Below, in pieces: positions 1-5,820 of a DNA stretch of 8,851 nucleotides; within the stretch, counting starts at the first letter, position 1, and every line of letters starts with the position of its first letter. The translations under genes were made by a program, and so were the position numbers. The stretch is taken from assembly GCA_903872005.1 (NCBI GenBank), contig CAIQJD010000615.1:1-8851 (forward strand). The letters run 5' to 3'. This DNA comes from an uncultured bacterium. Lineage in GTDB: Bacteria > Chloroflexota > Anaerolineae > JACIWP01. The notes beneath the pieces were generated by a model. The model was not told where the DNA came from. It saw only the letters and a list, made by a program, of their open reading frames with translations, and did not search any database.

Positions 1-1474
1 CCAGGGGGGGGGTCTGGAAGACGAGGACGTCGGAGCGGGCGGCGAGGGGGAGGTAGGGCGGTTGGGCGCCGACGATGTCGGGGGTGGGGATTTGGTCGGC
101 GGGGCCGTCGCCGACGATTTGGCGCATGCGCGCCCAGGGGGGGATGAATTTGACCCAGAAGGGGTCGAGTTGGGGGAGGTTGACGATTTCGAAGAAGCCG
201 GTGACGGTTCCGCCGATGGTGGGGACGGGGTGGGCGGGGTCGTAGGCGTAGCGGGCCGGGGGGTTGGCCGGGTCGGGTTGGGCGGTGGAGAGGAGGCCGC
301 CGGGGTGGAGGTAGTAGGGTGTGGGTTGGGTGCGGGCGAGGGGCCATTCTTGTTCGGTGCGCCAGCGGCCGGCGTGGTAGAGTTTGCCCTGGGGGGTCTT
401 GTGGCCGTCGCCGCCGCCCATGACGAAGATTTGGACGGGGGGATCGGCTTCGACGCCGGTGGGGAGGTCGCGGAGCCAGCGGTCGAACCAGCGGAGTTGT
501 TCGGGGAAGTAGCGGGCGTTGCTCCAGACGGCCGAGGGGCCGAAGTCTACGTCGTTGGCGGTGTAGGTGGGGCCGGCGGTACGCATGCCCATGTGGGTCC
601 AGGGGCCGAGGATGAGGCGTTGTTGGGTTTTGTTTTGGCGGGACATGGCGGCGAAGTAGTTGCAGGCGGCTTCGGCGTAGGGGTCGTACCAGCCGGAGGT
701 GTAGGTGGCGGGGATGTCGGCGTGGCGGTCGAAGTAGCGGGTGAAGTCGTGGAATTCGGCGGCCCAGTATTCGTCGTATTCGCCGCGGTAGTAGTAGTCG
801 AAGAGGGTTTTTTCGAGGTTGGGGACGATGGCGAGGGGGGTGAGGCCGGGTTTGAAGGGGGTGGCGTGGACGAGGTCGCGCATGTGTTCCATGGCGTTGA
901 AGATGGAGTCTTTGGCGGCGGGGTTGCCGGCGACTTCCTGGGAGTCCTGGGCGTGGAGGAAGAGGGCGCCGAACATGTGGAGTTGCATGGCGCCGCCCTG
1001 GCGCATTTGGTGGTCGTAGCTTTTGATGGGTGTGACGTCGGGCCAGATGGAGGTGAGGTGGGGCGGCCGGTAGAGGGCGGCGTGGGTTTGGACGAGGCCG
1101 ACGTGGGAGGAGCCGACCATGCCGACGCGGCCGTTGGACCAGGGTTGGCCGGCGATCCATTCGATGGTGTCGTAGCCGTCGCGGCCTTCGTTGATGTTGG
1201 CGACGTGGAAGTATTGGCCGTAGCCTTCGGATTTGTAGCGGCCGCGCAGGTCTTGCATGACGACGACGTAGCCGTGGGGGACGAAGTAGTCGGCGATGTC
1301 TATGTAGCGTTGGGCGGTTTTGTCGTAGGAGGTGCGGACGAGGATGGTGGGGAAGGGGCCGGCGGCGGGTTCGCCGTTGACGGCCGGCCGGTAGAGGCTG
1401 GTCGCCAGGTGGATGCCGTCGCGCATGGGAATCATGACGTCGCGTGAGATGATGATGCCGTAGGGTGTGTTCAT
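1..1474 (-). CDS. CocE/NonD-family serine hydrolase (X-Pro dipeptidyl-peptidase S15-like), C-terminus cut by window edge
   Basis: A reading frame of 491 codons runs open from an ATG at 1474 to the left edge with no stop. The N-terminal part is an alpha/beta-hydrolase of the CocE/NonD type. All three catalytic elements are visible: nucleophile Ser123 in GSSHVG, Asp264 in SGWYDPYAEA, and His294 in GPWTH. Tyr50 in VRTSY fits the position of the CocE oxyanion-hole Tyr. From about residue 400 the sequence enters the C-terminal beta-sandwich (HPVPTIGG, then DVLVFQTPPL), which is cut; family members usually have about 550-650 residues. No signal peptide is seen. Members hydrolyse acyl esters or amides, including cocaine esterase, glutaryl-7-ACA acylase and X-Pro peptidases; the substrate here cannot be told. 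The start is supported by GAGGA six bases upstream. It follows the preceding hydrolase by 17 bases, so the two are probably co-transcribed. Codon choice differs from the gcv genes: nearly all Lys are AAA, Glu GAA and Gln CAA. Confidence 0.88.
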   Translation of the reverse strand, partial: MNTPYGIIISRDVMIPMRDGIHLATSLYRPAVNGEPAAGPFPTILVRTSYDKTAQRYIDIADYFVPHGYVVVMQDLRGRYKSEGYGQYFHVANINEGRDGYDTIEWIAGQPWSNGRVGMVGSSHVGLVQTHAALYRPPHLTSIWPDVTPIKSYDHQMRQGGAMQLHMFGALFLHAQDSQEVAGNPAAKDSIFNAMEHMRDLVHATPFKPGLTPLAIVPNLEKTLFDYYYRGEYDEYWAAEFHDFTRYFDRHADIPATYTSGWYDPYAEAACNYFAAMSRQNKTQQRLILGPWTHMGMRTAGPTYTANDVDFGPSAVWSNARYFPEQLRWFDRWLRDLPTGVEADPPVQIFVMGGGDGHKTPQGKLYHAGRWRTEQEWPLARTQPTPYYLHPGGLLSTAQPDPANPPARYAYDPAHPVPTIGGTVTGFFEIVNLPQLDPFWVKFIPPWARMRQIVGDGPADQIPTPDIVGAQPPYLPLAARSDVLVFQTPPL

Positions 1475-1480
1475 GGTTTG

Positions 1481-1485
1481 TCCTC
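1481..1485 (-). promoter_or_regulatory. Ribosome binding site of the CocE-like gene
   Basis: GAGGA on the minus strand lies six bases before the ATG at 1474, in the 17-base gap after the upstream hydrolase's stop. It fixes the start codon; the next in-frame ATG (residue 14) has no comparable site. Confidence 0.6.
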
Positions 1486-1491
1486 GCAGTC

Positions 1492-2250
1492 TCAGGCGTG
1501 GGCCTGGATGAAGTCGTAGGCCGATTGCCAGACGCGCTGGCGCTCGGCGTCTATGGTGACGCAGTGGCCGGAGTTGGGGAGCCAGAGGATGCTTTTGTCG
1601 GGGGAGCTGATGTGGTCGTAGAGCCATTGGGCTGAGGCCGGCGGGACGGCGGCGTCGCGCTGGCCGTGGATGATGAGGGCCGGGGCGGCGACGCGGCGGA
1701 TGTTGGCGCGGACGCGCCGGCGCAGGGCGGTCAGGTCGGCGATGGATTTGATGGGGTAGACGCTGTAGCTCCAGTGCCGGAGGTAGGCGGTGGGGTCTTG
1801 CCAGTCGCCGGCTTCGGGGGGGCCTTTGGGTTTGGTTTTGATGAAGTATTGTAGCAGGGGCGCCCAGGCGACGCGACGGCTGGAGACGTCGAGGGCGGCG
1901 GCCATGGGGATGATGCCGGCGACGGATTGGCGCTCGGCCAGGTGGAGGGTGAGGAGGCCGCCCATGGAGACGCCGGCGACGAAGACTTTTTGGCAGCGGC
2001 TTTGCAGGTCGGCCAGGCCCTGCTCGGCGGCGGAGATCCAGTCGCGCCAGGTGGTGCGGATGAGGTCGTCGGGGGTTGTTCCGTGGCCGGGGAGGCGCAG
2101 GCCGAGGATGGTGAGGCCGCGGCCGGCGAGGTATTCGCCCATGGGGCGCGTTTCGGGCGGGGCGCTGGTGAAGCCGTGGATGAGGAGGCAGCCGGTGGGG
2201 CCGCCGGGGAAGGAGAAGGGTGAGATGTCCAGGCCGGGCTGTTCAGCCAT
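1492..2250 (-). CDS. Alpha/beta-hydrolase, Est30-like carboxylesterase
   Basis: This is a complete 252-residue protein from the ATG at 2250. It is a compact alpha/beta-hydrolase close in length and motif order to the Geobacillus Est30 carboxylesterase family (about 247 residues). Visible elements are the oxyanion-region motif HGFTS (25-29), the nucleophile elbow GVSMGG with Ser95, Asp199 in HGQRDAAVP, and His229 in NSGHCVT. There is no signal peptide or membrane segment, so a cytoplasmic esterase or monoacylglycerol-lipase-like activity on short or medium acyl esters is likely; the natural substrate is unknown. The frame stays open upstream to an ATG at 2313, but those 21 extra residues are encoded by the tandem repeats. 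GGAGG five bases before 2250 marks the true start. It sits 146 bases after gcvPB and 17 bases before the CocE-like gene. A hydrolase pair is plausible, but a link with glycine cleavage is not evident. Confidence 0.88.
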   Translation of the reverse strand: MAEQPGLDISPFSFPGGPTGCLLIHGFTSAPPETRPMGEYLAGRGLTILGLRLPGHGTTPDDLIRTTWRDWISAAEQGLADLQSRCQKVFVAGVSMGGLLTLHLAERQSVAGIIPMAAALDVSSRRVAWAPLLQYFIKTKPKGPPEAGDWQDPTAYLRHWSYSVYPIKSIADLTALRRRVRANIRRVAAPALIIHGQRDAAVPPASAQWLYDHISSPDKSILWLPNSGHCVTIDAERQRVWQSAYDFIQAHA

Positions 2251-2255
2251 TGCAG

Positions 2256-2260
2256 CCTCC
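2256..2260 (-). promoter_or_regulatory. Ribosome binding site selecting the 2250 start
   Basis: GGAGG on the minus strand stands five bases before the ATG at 2250. The alternative ATGs at 2262 and 2313 are preceded by repeat sequence without a purine-rich site. This supports the 252-residue protein over the 273-residue version. Confidence 0.6.
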
Positions 2261-2264
2261 ATTA

Positions 2265-2326
2265 TAGCTGGCAGAAAGCATAGCTGGCAGAAAGCATAGC
2301 TGGCAGAAAGCATAGCTGGCAGATAG
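2265..2326. repeat. 16-bp tandem repeat, about 3.8 copies
   Basis: The plus-strand unit TAGCTGGCAGAAAGCA is repeated exactly at 2265-2280, 2281-2296 and 2297-2312. A partial fourth copy (2313-2326) matches for its first 11 bases and then diverges. The array lies directly upstream of the ribosome binding site of the hydrolase at 2250. The unit length is not a multiple of three, so it is not a coding repeat. Perfect identity between copies suggests recent expansion or slippage. No function is evident; copy number may vary between strains. Confidence 0.95.
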
Positions 2327-2329
2327 GCG

Positions 2330-2365
2330 AAGGGGGAAGCCTCGAAGGTCGAAGCGTTCCCCCTT
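2330..2365 (-). terminator. Stem-loop after gcvPB, possible terminator of the gcv operon
   Basis: AAGGGGGAA (2330-2338) and TTCCCCCTT (2357-2365) are perfect 9-bp inverted arms around an 18-base loop, about 30 bases beyond the gcvPB stop. A hairpin here would suit the end of the gcv transcript. There is no clean U-run after it on the minus strand (the following bases are CGCCTAT), so it is a weak intrinsic terminator at best. It could instead be a processing or pausing element. Confidence 0.4.
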
Positions 2366-2396
2366 GACGTTGTTCTGTGTGCGATTCGGCCGGCGA

Positions 2397-3938
2397 TCAG
2401 TCTTCCGGTTTCCAGCGCAGGCGCGGGTTGCGGGCCGCGGCGACTTCGTCCATGCGCGTGACCGGCGATGTGAGCGGGGCATCGTGGAGCAGTTGCGGGT
2501 TGGTGCGGGCTTCTTCGGCGATCTTGAGCAAGATGTCGGCGAAGTTGTCCAGGCTCTCGATGCTCTCGGTTTCGGTTGGCTCGATCATGAGCGCTTCTGG
2601 GACGATGAGCGGGAAGTAGTTGGTGGGCGGATGGATGCCGTAGTCAATCATGCGCTTGGCGATGTCGAGGGCATGCACATCCGGCGCGCCGGGCAGGTGG
2701 CCTTCGAGGACGAATTCGTGTTTGCAGATGCGGTCGTGCGAGAGTGGGTAGACGCCCTTGAGCTTGACCTGCAGGTAGTTGGCGTTGAGGACGGCGTTTT
2801 CGGCGGCTTCGCGCAGGCCGGCGGCGCCGAGCATGCGGATGTAGGTGTAGGCGCGGACGATGACGCCGAACTGGCCGTAGAAGGTTTTGAGGCGACCGAT
2901 GCTTTGGGCCGGCATGACGAGGGTGAAGGAGACCTGTTGGCCGTGCGCATGGTCGTGGCCTTCTTCGCATTCGTCGTCACAGCAATCGTCTTCGCATTCG
3001 TCGCCGCAACTGCAGTCGCAGTCGGAGGCGATGTGGGCTTCGACGATGGGGCCGGGGAGGAAGTCCACCAGTTGCTCGACGACGCCGACGGGGCCGCTGC
3101 CGGGGCCGCCGCCGCCGTGGGGGGTGGAGAAGGTTTTGTGGAGGTTGAAGTGCATGACGTCAATGCCCAGGTCGGCCGGTTTGACGATGCCCATGATGGC
3201 GTTCATGTTGGCGCCGTCGCCGTACATGAGGCCGCCGGCTTCGTGGACGAGGCGGCTGATTTCGCAGACGTGCTCGTCGAAGAGGCCGAGGGTGTTGGGG
3301 TTGGTCAGCATGAGGCCGACGACGTGGTCGTTCAAGTGGGCCTTGAGGTCGTTCAGGTCCACGTTGCCGCGGGCGTCGGATTTGATTTCGACGACTTTGA
3401 AGCCGCTCATGCTGCTGGTGGCCGGGTTGGTGCCGTGGGCCGAGTCGGGGATGAGGATGGTGTCACGCTGGGTTTGGCCGATGGCGTGTTGGTAGGCGCG
3501 CATGATGAGGACGCCGGCCAGTTCGCCATGGGCGCCGGCGGCGGGCTGCAGGGAGACGCCGGCGAAGCCGCCGATTTCTTTGATCATCTCTTGCAGCATC
3601 CATATCAGTTGCAGGTTGCCCTGGACCATGCTCTCGTCTTCGTAGGGATGGGTTTGGGTGAAGCCGGGGAGCCGGGCGGCGTCCTCGTTCACTTTGGGGT
3701 TGTATTTCATGGTGCAGGAGCCGAGGGGATAGATGCCCTGGTCGAGGTTGTAATTGAGGCGCGACAGGCCCACGTAGTGGCGCATGACGTCTACCTCGGC
3801 GACTTCGGGCAAGGGCAGGTCGGCGCGCTGGTATTCGGCCGGCAGGGCCGCCGGCGGCACGTCGGATTCGGGGAGGAAGCAGCCGATGCGGCCGGGTGAG
3901 CTGATTTCGTAGATGAGCGGGACGGTTTCGTTACGCAT
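2397..3938 (-). CDS. gcvPB: Glycine dehydrogenase (decarboxylating) subunit 2, with a Cys/His-rich insertion
   Basis: This is the PLP-binding half of the split P-protein, 513 residues, which with GcvPA decarboxylates glycine and passes the aminomethyl group to lipoyl-GcvH. Family motifs are intact: YPLGSCTMKYNPK (70-82), DSAHGTNPA (165-173), the cofactor-site DGANMNA (Asp241), and NLHKTFSTPHGGGGPG with the Schiff-base Lys268. The C-terminal region HPPTNYFPLIVPEALMIEPTETES is also typical. Between FLPGPIVEAH (about 293-302) and the conserved QSIGR segment lies a roughly 25-residue insertion with seven Cys and three His (307-332), which I do not know from standard GcvPB. The start at 3938 is chosen for the AGGAGG six bases upstream; an in-frame ATG at 3986 lies inside gcvPA and lacks support. 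The first 8 bases overlap the gcvPA stop, which points to translational coupling and equal subunit output. Confidence 0.97.
   Translation of the reverse strand: MRNETVPLIYEISSPGRIGCFLPESDVPPAALPAEYQRADLPLPEVAEVDVMRHYVGLSRLNYNLDQGIYPLGSCTMKYNPKVNEDAARLPGFTQTHPYEDESMVQGNLQLIWMLQEMIKEIGGFAGVSLQPAAGAHGELAGVLIMRAYQHAIGQTQRDTILIPDSAHGTNPATSSMSGFKVVEIKSDARGNVDLNDLKAHLNDHVVGLMLTNPNTLGLFDEHVCEISRLVHEAGGLMYGDGANMNAIMGIVKPADLGIDVMHFNLHKTFSTPHGGGGPGSGPVGVVEQLVDFLPGPIVEAHIASDCDCSCGDECEDDCCDDECEEGHDHAHGQQVSFTLVMPAQSIGRLKTFYGQFGVIVRAYTYIRMLGAAGLREAAENAVLNANYLQVKLKGVYPLSHDRICKHEFVLEGHLPGAPDVHALDIAKRMIDYGIHPPTNYFPLIVPEALMIEPTETESIESLDNFADILLKIAEEARTNPQLLHDAPLTSPVTRMDEVAAARNPRLRWKPED
2940..3023 (-). other. Cys/His/acid-rich insertion within GcvPB (possible metal-binding loop)
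   Basis: Codons 306-333 of gcvPB encode Cys at 307, 309, 311, 315, 319, 320 and 324 and His at 328, 330 and 332, separated almost only by Asp, Glu and Gly. The reading frame is uninterrupted, and conserved GcvPB sequence resumes on both sides. Part of it arose by internal duplication: the 15-bp plus-strand sequence TCTTCGCATTCGTCG occurs at 2962-2976 and again at 2989-3003, exactly nine codons apart. The composition resembles metallothionein-like and His-rich metallochaperone tails, so binding of zinc, copper, nickel or iron is possible. That role is inference. Confidence 0.85.
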
Positions 3939-5298
3939 TTTCGCCCTCCTCGGCCAGTTCCCGCAGCGCCTCGACCAGGGAGTCAATTTCCTGGCGCGAG
4001 TTCAATTCGGTGACGGCAAACATGATGCAGTCTTCCAGGCCGGGGCAGACTTGGCCCACTTCGAAGCCGCCCAGGATGCCCCACTCGTTGGCGAGGTATT
4101 CGTTGATTTGGTCGGCCGGCATGGGACAGCGCACGACGAATTCGTTGAAGAAGGGCTTGTCCGAGAGGAGGGAGTAGCCCGGGATGTTGGTGATGGCCGC
4201 GGCGGCGTAGTGCGCTTTGTCGTAGCAGAGCTGGGCGACCTGGCGCAGGCCGTTTTTGCCGAGGGAGGCCATGTAGACGCTGGCGGCCAGGGCGCAGAGG
4301 CCCTGGTTGGTGCAGATGTTGGAGGTGGCCTTTTCGCGGCGGATGTGTTGCTCGCGGGTGGAGAGGGTGAGGACGAAGCCGCGCCGGCCTTTGCGGTCTA
4401 CGGCCTGGCCGATGAGGCGGCCGGCCATGCGCCGGACGTATTCTTCTTTGCAGGCGAAGAAGCCGAGGTAGGGGCCGCCGAAGTTGACGGCGTTGCCGAG
4501 GGATTGGCCTTCGCCCAGGGCGATGTCTGCGCCGTATTCGGCCGGCGGCTTGAGCAGGCCCAGGGAGATGGGGTAGGTCGCTACGACGAGGAGCGCGCCG
4601 GCGGCGTGGACTTTGTCGGCGAATGCCTGGAGGCGGGCGGGACTTTCGACGTAGCCGAGGAAGTCGGGCACCTGGAGGACGACGCAGGCGGTGCCTTTGT
4701 CCAGGAGCGTTTCGAGGTCGGCCAGGGCGGCGTGCGGGTTTTCGTCGCCGACGATGGTGAGGCCCATGCCCTGGGTGTAGGTGCGGGTGACTTCGCGGTA
4801 TTCGGGGTGCAGGCGCGGCGAGAGGATGACTTTGTTGCGCTTGCCGCGGCCGGCGCTGACGGCCATGATGACGGCTTCGGCGGTGGCGGTGCCGGCGTCG
4901 TAGTGCGATGCGTTGGCGACGTCCATGCCGGTGAGGGCGCAGATCATGCTCTGGTATTCGAAGATCGCCTGTAAGGTGCCCTGGCTGATTTCGGGCTGGT
5001 AGGGGGTGTAGGCCGTGTAGAACTCCGAGCGGCTGGTCACATGGCCGATGATGCTGGGGGCGTAGTGGCGGTAGGCGCCGGCGCCCAGGAAGCAAGCCAT
5101 GTGGTTCAGGTCCGCGTTGGCCTCGCTCAGGTCGCGCAGCTCTTGCAAGATCTCCATTTCGGAGACCGGCTCAGGCAGGTTGAGCGTGGGGAAACGCAGG
5201 TTCGCCGGCACGTCGTAGAACAGGTCCTCGATTTTCCCTACCCCGATCGCAGCCAACATCTTGGCCCGATCCGCAGCGGTGTTGGGAACGTAGGACAT
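3931..5298 (-). CDS. gcvPA: Glycine dehydrogenase (decarboxylating) subunit 1
   Basis: This complete 455-residue protein is the N-terminal half of the P-protein; the family is usually about 440-450 residues. It forms a heterotetramer with GcvPB in glycine decarboxylation. It has a fold-type-I aminotransferase-like domain without its own Schiff-base lysine. Typical motifs are FLGAGAYRHYAP (70-81), TPYQPEISQGTLQAIFEYQSM (98-118), DAGTATAEA (134-142), NFGGPYLGFFA (272-282) and IRREKATSNICTNQGLCAL (319-337). The C-terminus ends with EDCIMFAVTE (422-431) and a helix. The ATG at 5298 directly follows the gcvH stop (5299-5301) with no gap. The ribosome binding site AGGAGG (5306-5311) lies within the last gcvH codons, seven bases from the start. 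The TAA overlaps the gcvPB start by 8 bases. Tight packing implies one mRNA and coupled translation. Nothing in it looks damaged. Confidence 0.97.
   Translation of the reverse strand: MSYVPNTAADRAKMLAAIGVGKIEDLFYDVPANLRFPTLNLPEPVSEMEILQELRDLSEANADLNHMACFLGAGAYRHYAPSIIGHVTSRSEFYTAYTPYQPEISQGTLQAIFEYQSMICALTGMDVANASHYDAGTATAEAVIMAVSAGRGKRNKVILSPRLHPEYREVTRTYTQGMGLTIVGDENPHAALADLETLLDKGTACVVLQVPDFLGYVESPARLQAFADKVHAAGALLVVATYPISLGLLKPPAEYGADIALGEGQSLGNAVNFGGPYLGFFACKEEYVRRMAGRLIGQAVDRKGRRGFVLTLSTREQHIRREKATSNICTNQGLCALAASVYMASLGKNGLRQVAQLCYDKAHYAAAAITNIPGYSLLSDKPFFNEFVVRCPMPADQINEYLANEWGILGGFEVGQVCPGLEDCIMFAVTELNSRQEIDSLVEALRELAEEGENA
3945..3950 (-). promoter_or_regulatory. Ribosome binding site of gcvPB inside the end of gcvPA
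   Basis: AGGAGG on the minus strand lies six bases before the ATG at 3938 and within the last codons of gcvPA. It decides the gcvPB start and supports re-initiation by ribosomes finishing gcvPA. Confidence 0.75.
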
Positions 5299-5706
5299 TT
5301 AGTGACCTCCTGCGGCCGCTTCGTCGGCGCAGTACTTTTCGTAGGCCGTCGCGGTCATCAGATCGTTCAGCTCGCCGGCGTCGGAGAGGGTGAGCTTCAC
5401 CATCCAGCCTTCGCCATAGGGGTCGGAGTTGATCAGCTCGGGCTGGCTGGTCAGGGCCTCGTTGATTTCGGCAACTTCGCCGCTGATGGGGGTGTAGCAA
5501 TCGGAGGCGGCTTTGACCGATTCGACGGTGGCGAAGACGTCGCCCTTGGCGAAGGTATCGCCTTCTTCGGGCAGTTCGCAGTAGACGATGTCGCTGAGTT
5601 GCTGCTGGGCGTAGTCGGAGAGGCCGGCCCAGGCTTCGTTGCCCTTCACGCGCACCCACTCGTGGGATTTGGTGTAGCGGCAAGCGGCGTCAATCTTGAC
5701 AGTCAT
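5299..5706 (-). CDS. gcvH: Glycine cleavage system H protein (lipoyl carrier)
   Basis: A 135-residue H protein, the mobile lipoyl carrier that shuttles the aminomethyl group from GcvP to GcvT and is reoxidised by lipoamide dehydrogenase. The sequence reads YTKSHEWV (10-17), GLSDYAQQQLSDIVYCELPE (28-47), the lipoylation site ATVESVKAA with Lys65, then the family segments TPISGEVAEIN (72-82) and DPYGEGWMVKL. Length is typical (about 125-135). The frame extends to an ATG at 5730, but AAGGAG eight bases before 5706 favours the shorter form; nothing like it precedes 5730. It is 114 bases after the GlyA-GcvT ORF, the largest gap inside the gcv cluster, so it may be partly separately transcribed. 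An AT-rich TATAGA in that gap (minus strand, near 5745) has no convincing -35 partner. Its stop abuts the gcvPA start. Confidence 0.96.
   Translation of the reverse strand: MTVKIDAACRYTKSHEWVRVKGNEAWAGLSDYAQQQLSDIVYCELPEEGDTFAKGDVFATVESVKAASDCYTPISGEVAEINEALTSQPELINSDPYGEGWMVKLTLSDAGELNDLMTATAYEKYCADEAAAGGH
5306..5311 (-). promoter_or_regulatory. Ribosome binding site of gcvPA inside the end of gcvH
   Basis: AGGAGG on the minus strand, seven bases before the ATG at 5298 and embedded in the last gcvH codons. It supports this start and coupling to gcvH translation. Confidence 0.7.
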
Positions 5707-5714
5707 GGTAGTTG

Positions 5715-5720
5715 CTCCTT
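5715..5720 (-). promoter_or_regulatory. Ribosome binding site selecting the gcvH start at 5706
   Basis: AAGGAG on the minus strand, eight bases before the ATG at 5706. It favours the 135-residue H protein over the eight-residue-longer form from 5730. Confidence 0.65.
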
Positions 5721-5773
5721 CCTGAGTCATTGTTTGAGTTCTATATCCAAGAGATGATGCTTTTGATGGGTTG

Positions 5774-5809
5774 GGCGTCAGGGCGCCATGCGGCGCGCGC
5801 CCTGACGCC
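5774..5809 (-). other. Perfect 13-bp inverted repeat between glyA-gcvT and gcvH
   Basis: GGCGTCAGGGCGC (5774-5786) and GCGCCCTGACGCC (5797-5809) are exact reverse complements around a 10-base loop. The element starts about 11 bases after the GlyA-GcvT stop. There is no U-run on the minus strand after it, so it does not look like a normal intrinsic terminator. It could be an mRNA-stabilising or processing hairpin that sets the ratio of the fusion protein to GcvH/PA/PB, or one copy of a REP-like intergenic palindrome. Confidence 0.85.
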
Positions 5810-5820
5810 GGGATGACTGA

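Noticed and set aside
62..1447. Long plus-strand open frame of 461 codons
   Set aside because: It is the exact codon-register antisense of the CocE-like gene and exists because that gene lacks TTA, CTA and TCA codons. Its product is low-complexity Gly/Val/Ala/Asp with no motif.
2261..2266. Perfect TATAAT on the minus strand before the hydrolase
   Set aside because: Transcription would begin past the ribosome binding site, and no TTGACA-like -35 lies at the right distance. It could only serve a near-leaderless mRNA, so I do not call a promoter.
2251..2313. Longer hydrolase start at 2313
   Set aside because: The added residues are translated tandem repeat, and only the ATG at 2250 has a ribosome binding site.
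2940..3023. Cys-rich segment as a frameshift artefact
   Set aside because: The frame is continuous, conserved GcvPB sequence resumes on both sides, and the composition (Cys/His/Asp/Glu) is unlike the other two frames' readings.
3939..3986. Longer gcvPB start at 3986
   Set aside because: It would overlap gcvPA by 56 bases and add residues unlike the family N-terminus; the ATG at 3938 has an ideal ribosome binding site.
2364..4974. Plus-strand open frames of 511 and 353 codons (2364-3899 and 3913-4974)
   Set aside because: They are antisense shadows of gcvPB and gcvPA with Gly/Val/Ala-rich low-complexity products; the minus-strand proteins are unmistakable.
5740..5775. Possible promoter for gcvH around TATAGA
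   Set aside because: The -10-like hexamer has no credible -35 at 16-18 bases, so it is too weak to list as a feature.
5707..5820. Glycine riboswitch in the gap before gcvH
   Set aside because: The gap is mostly the 13-bp stem-loop and is too short for a tandem glycine aptamer; I saw no aptamer-like conserved core. A riboswitch, if present, would lie upstream of the window's right edge.
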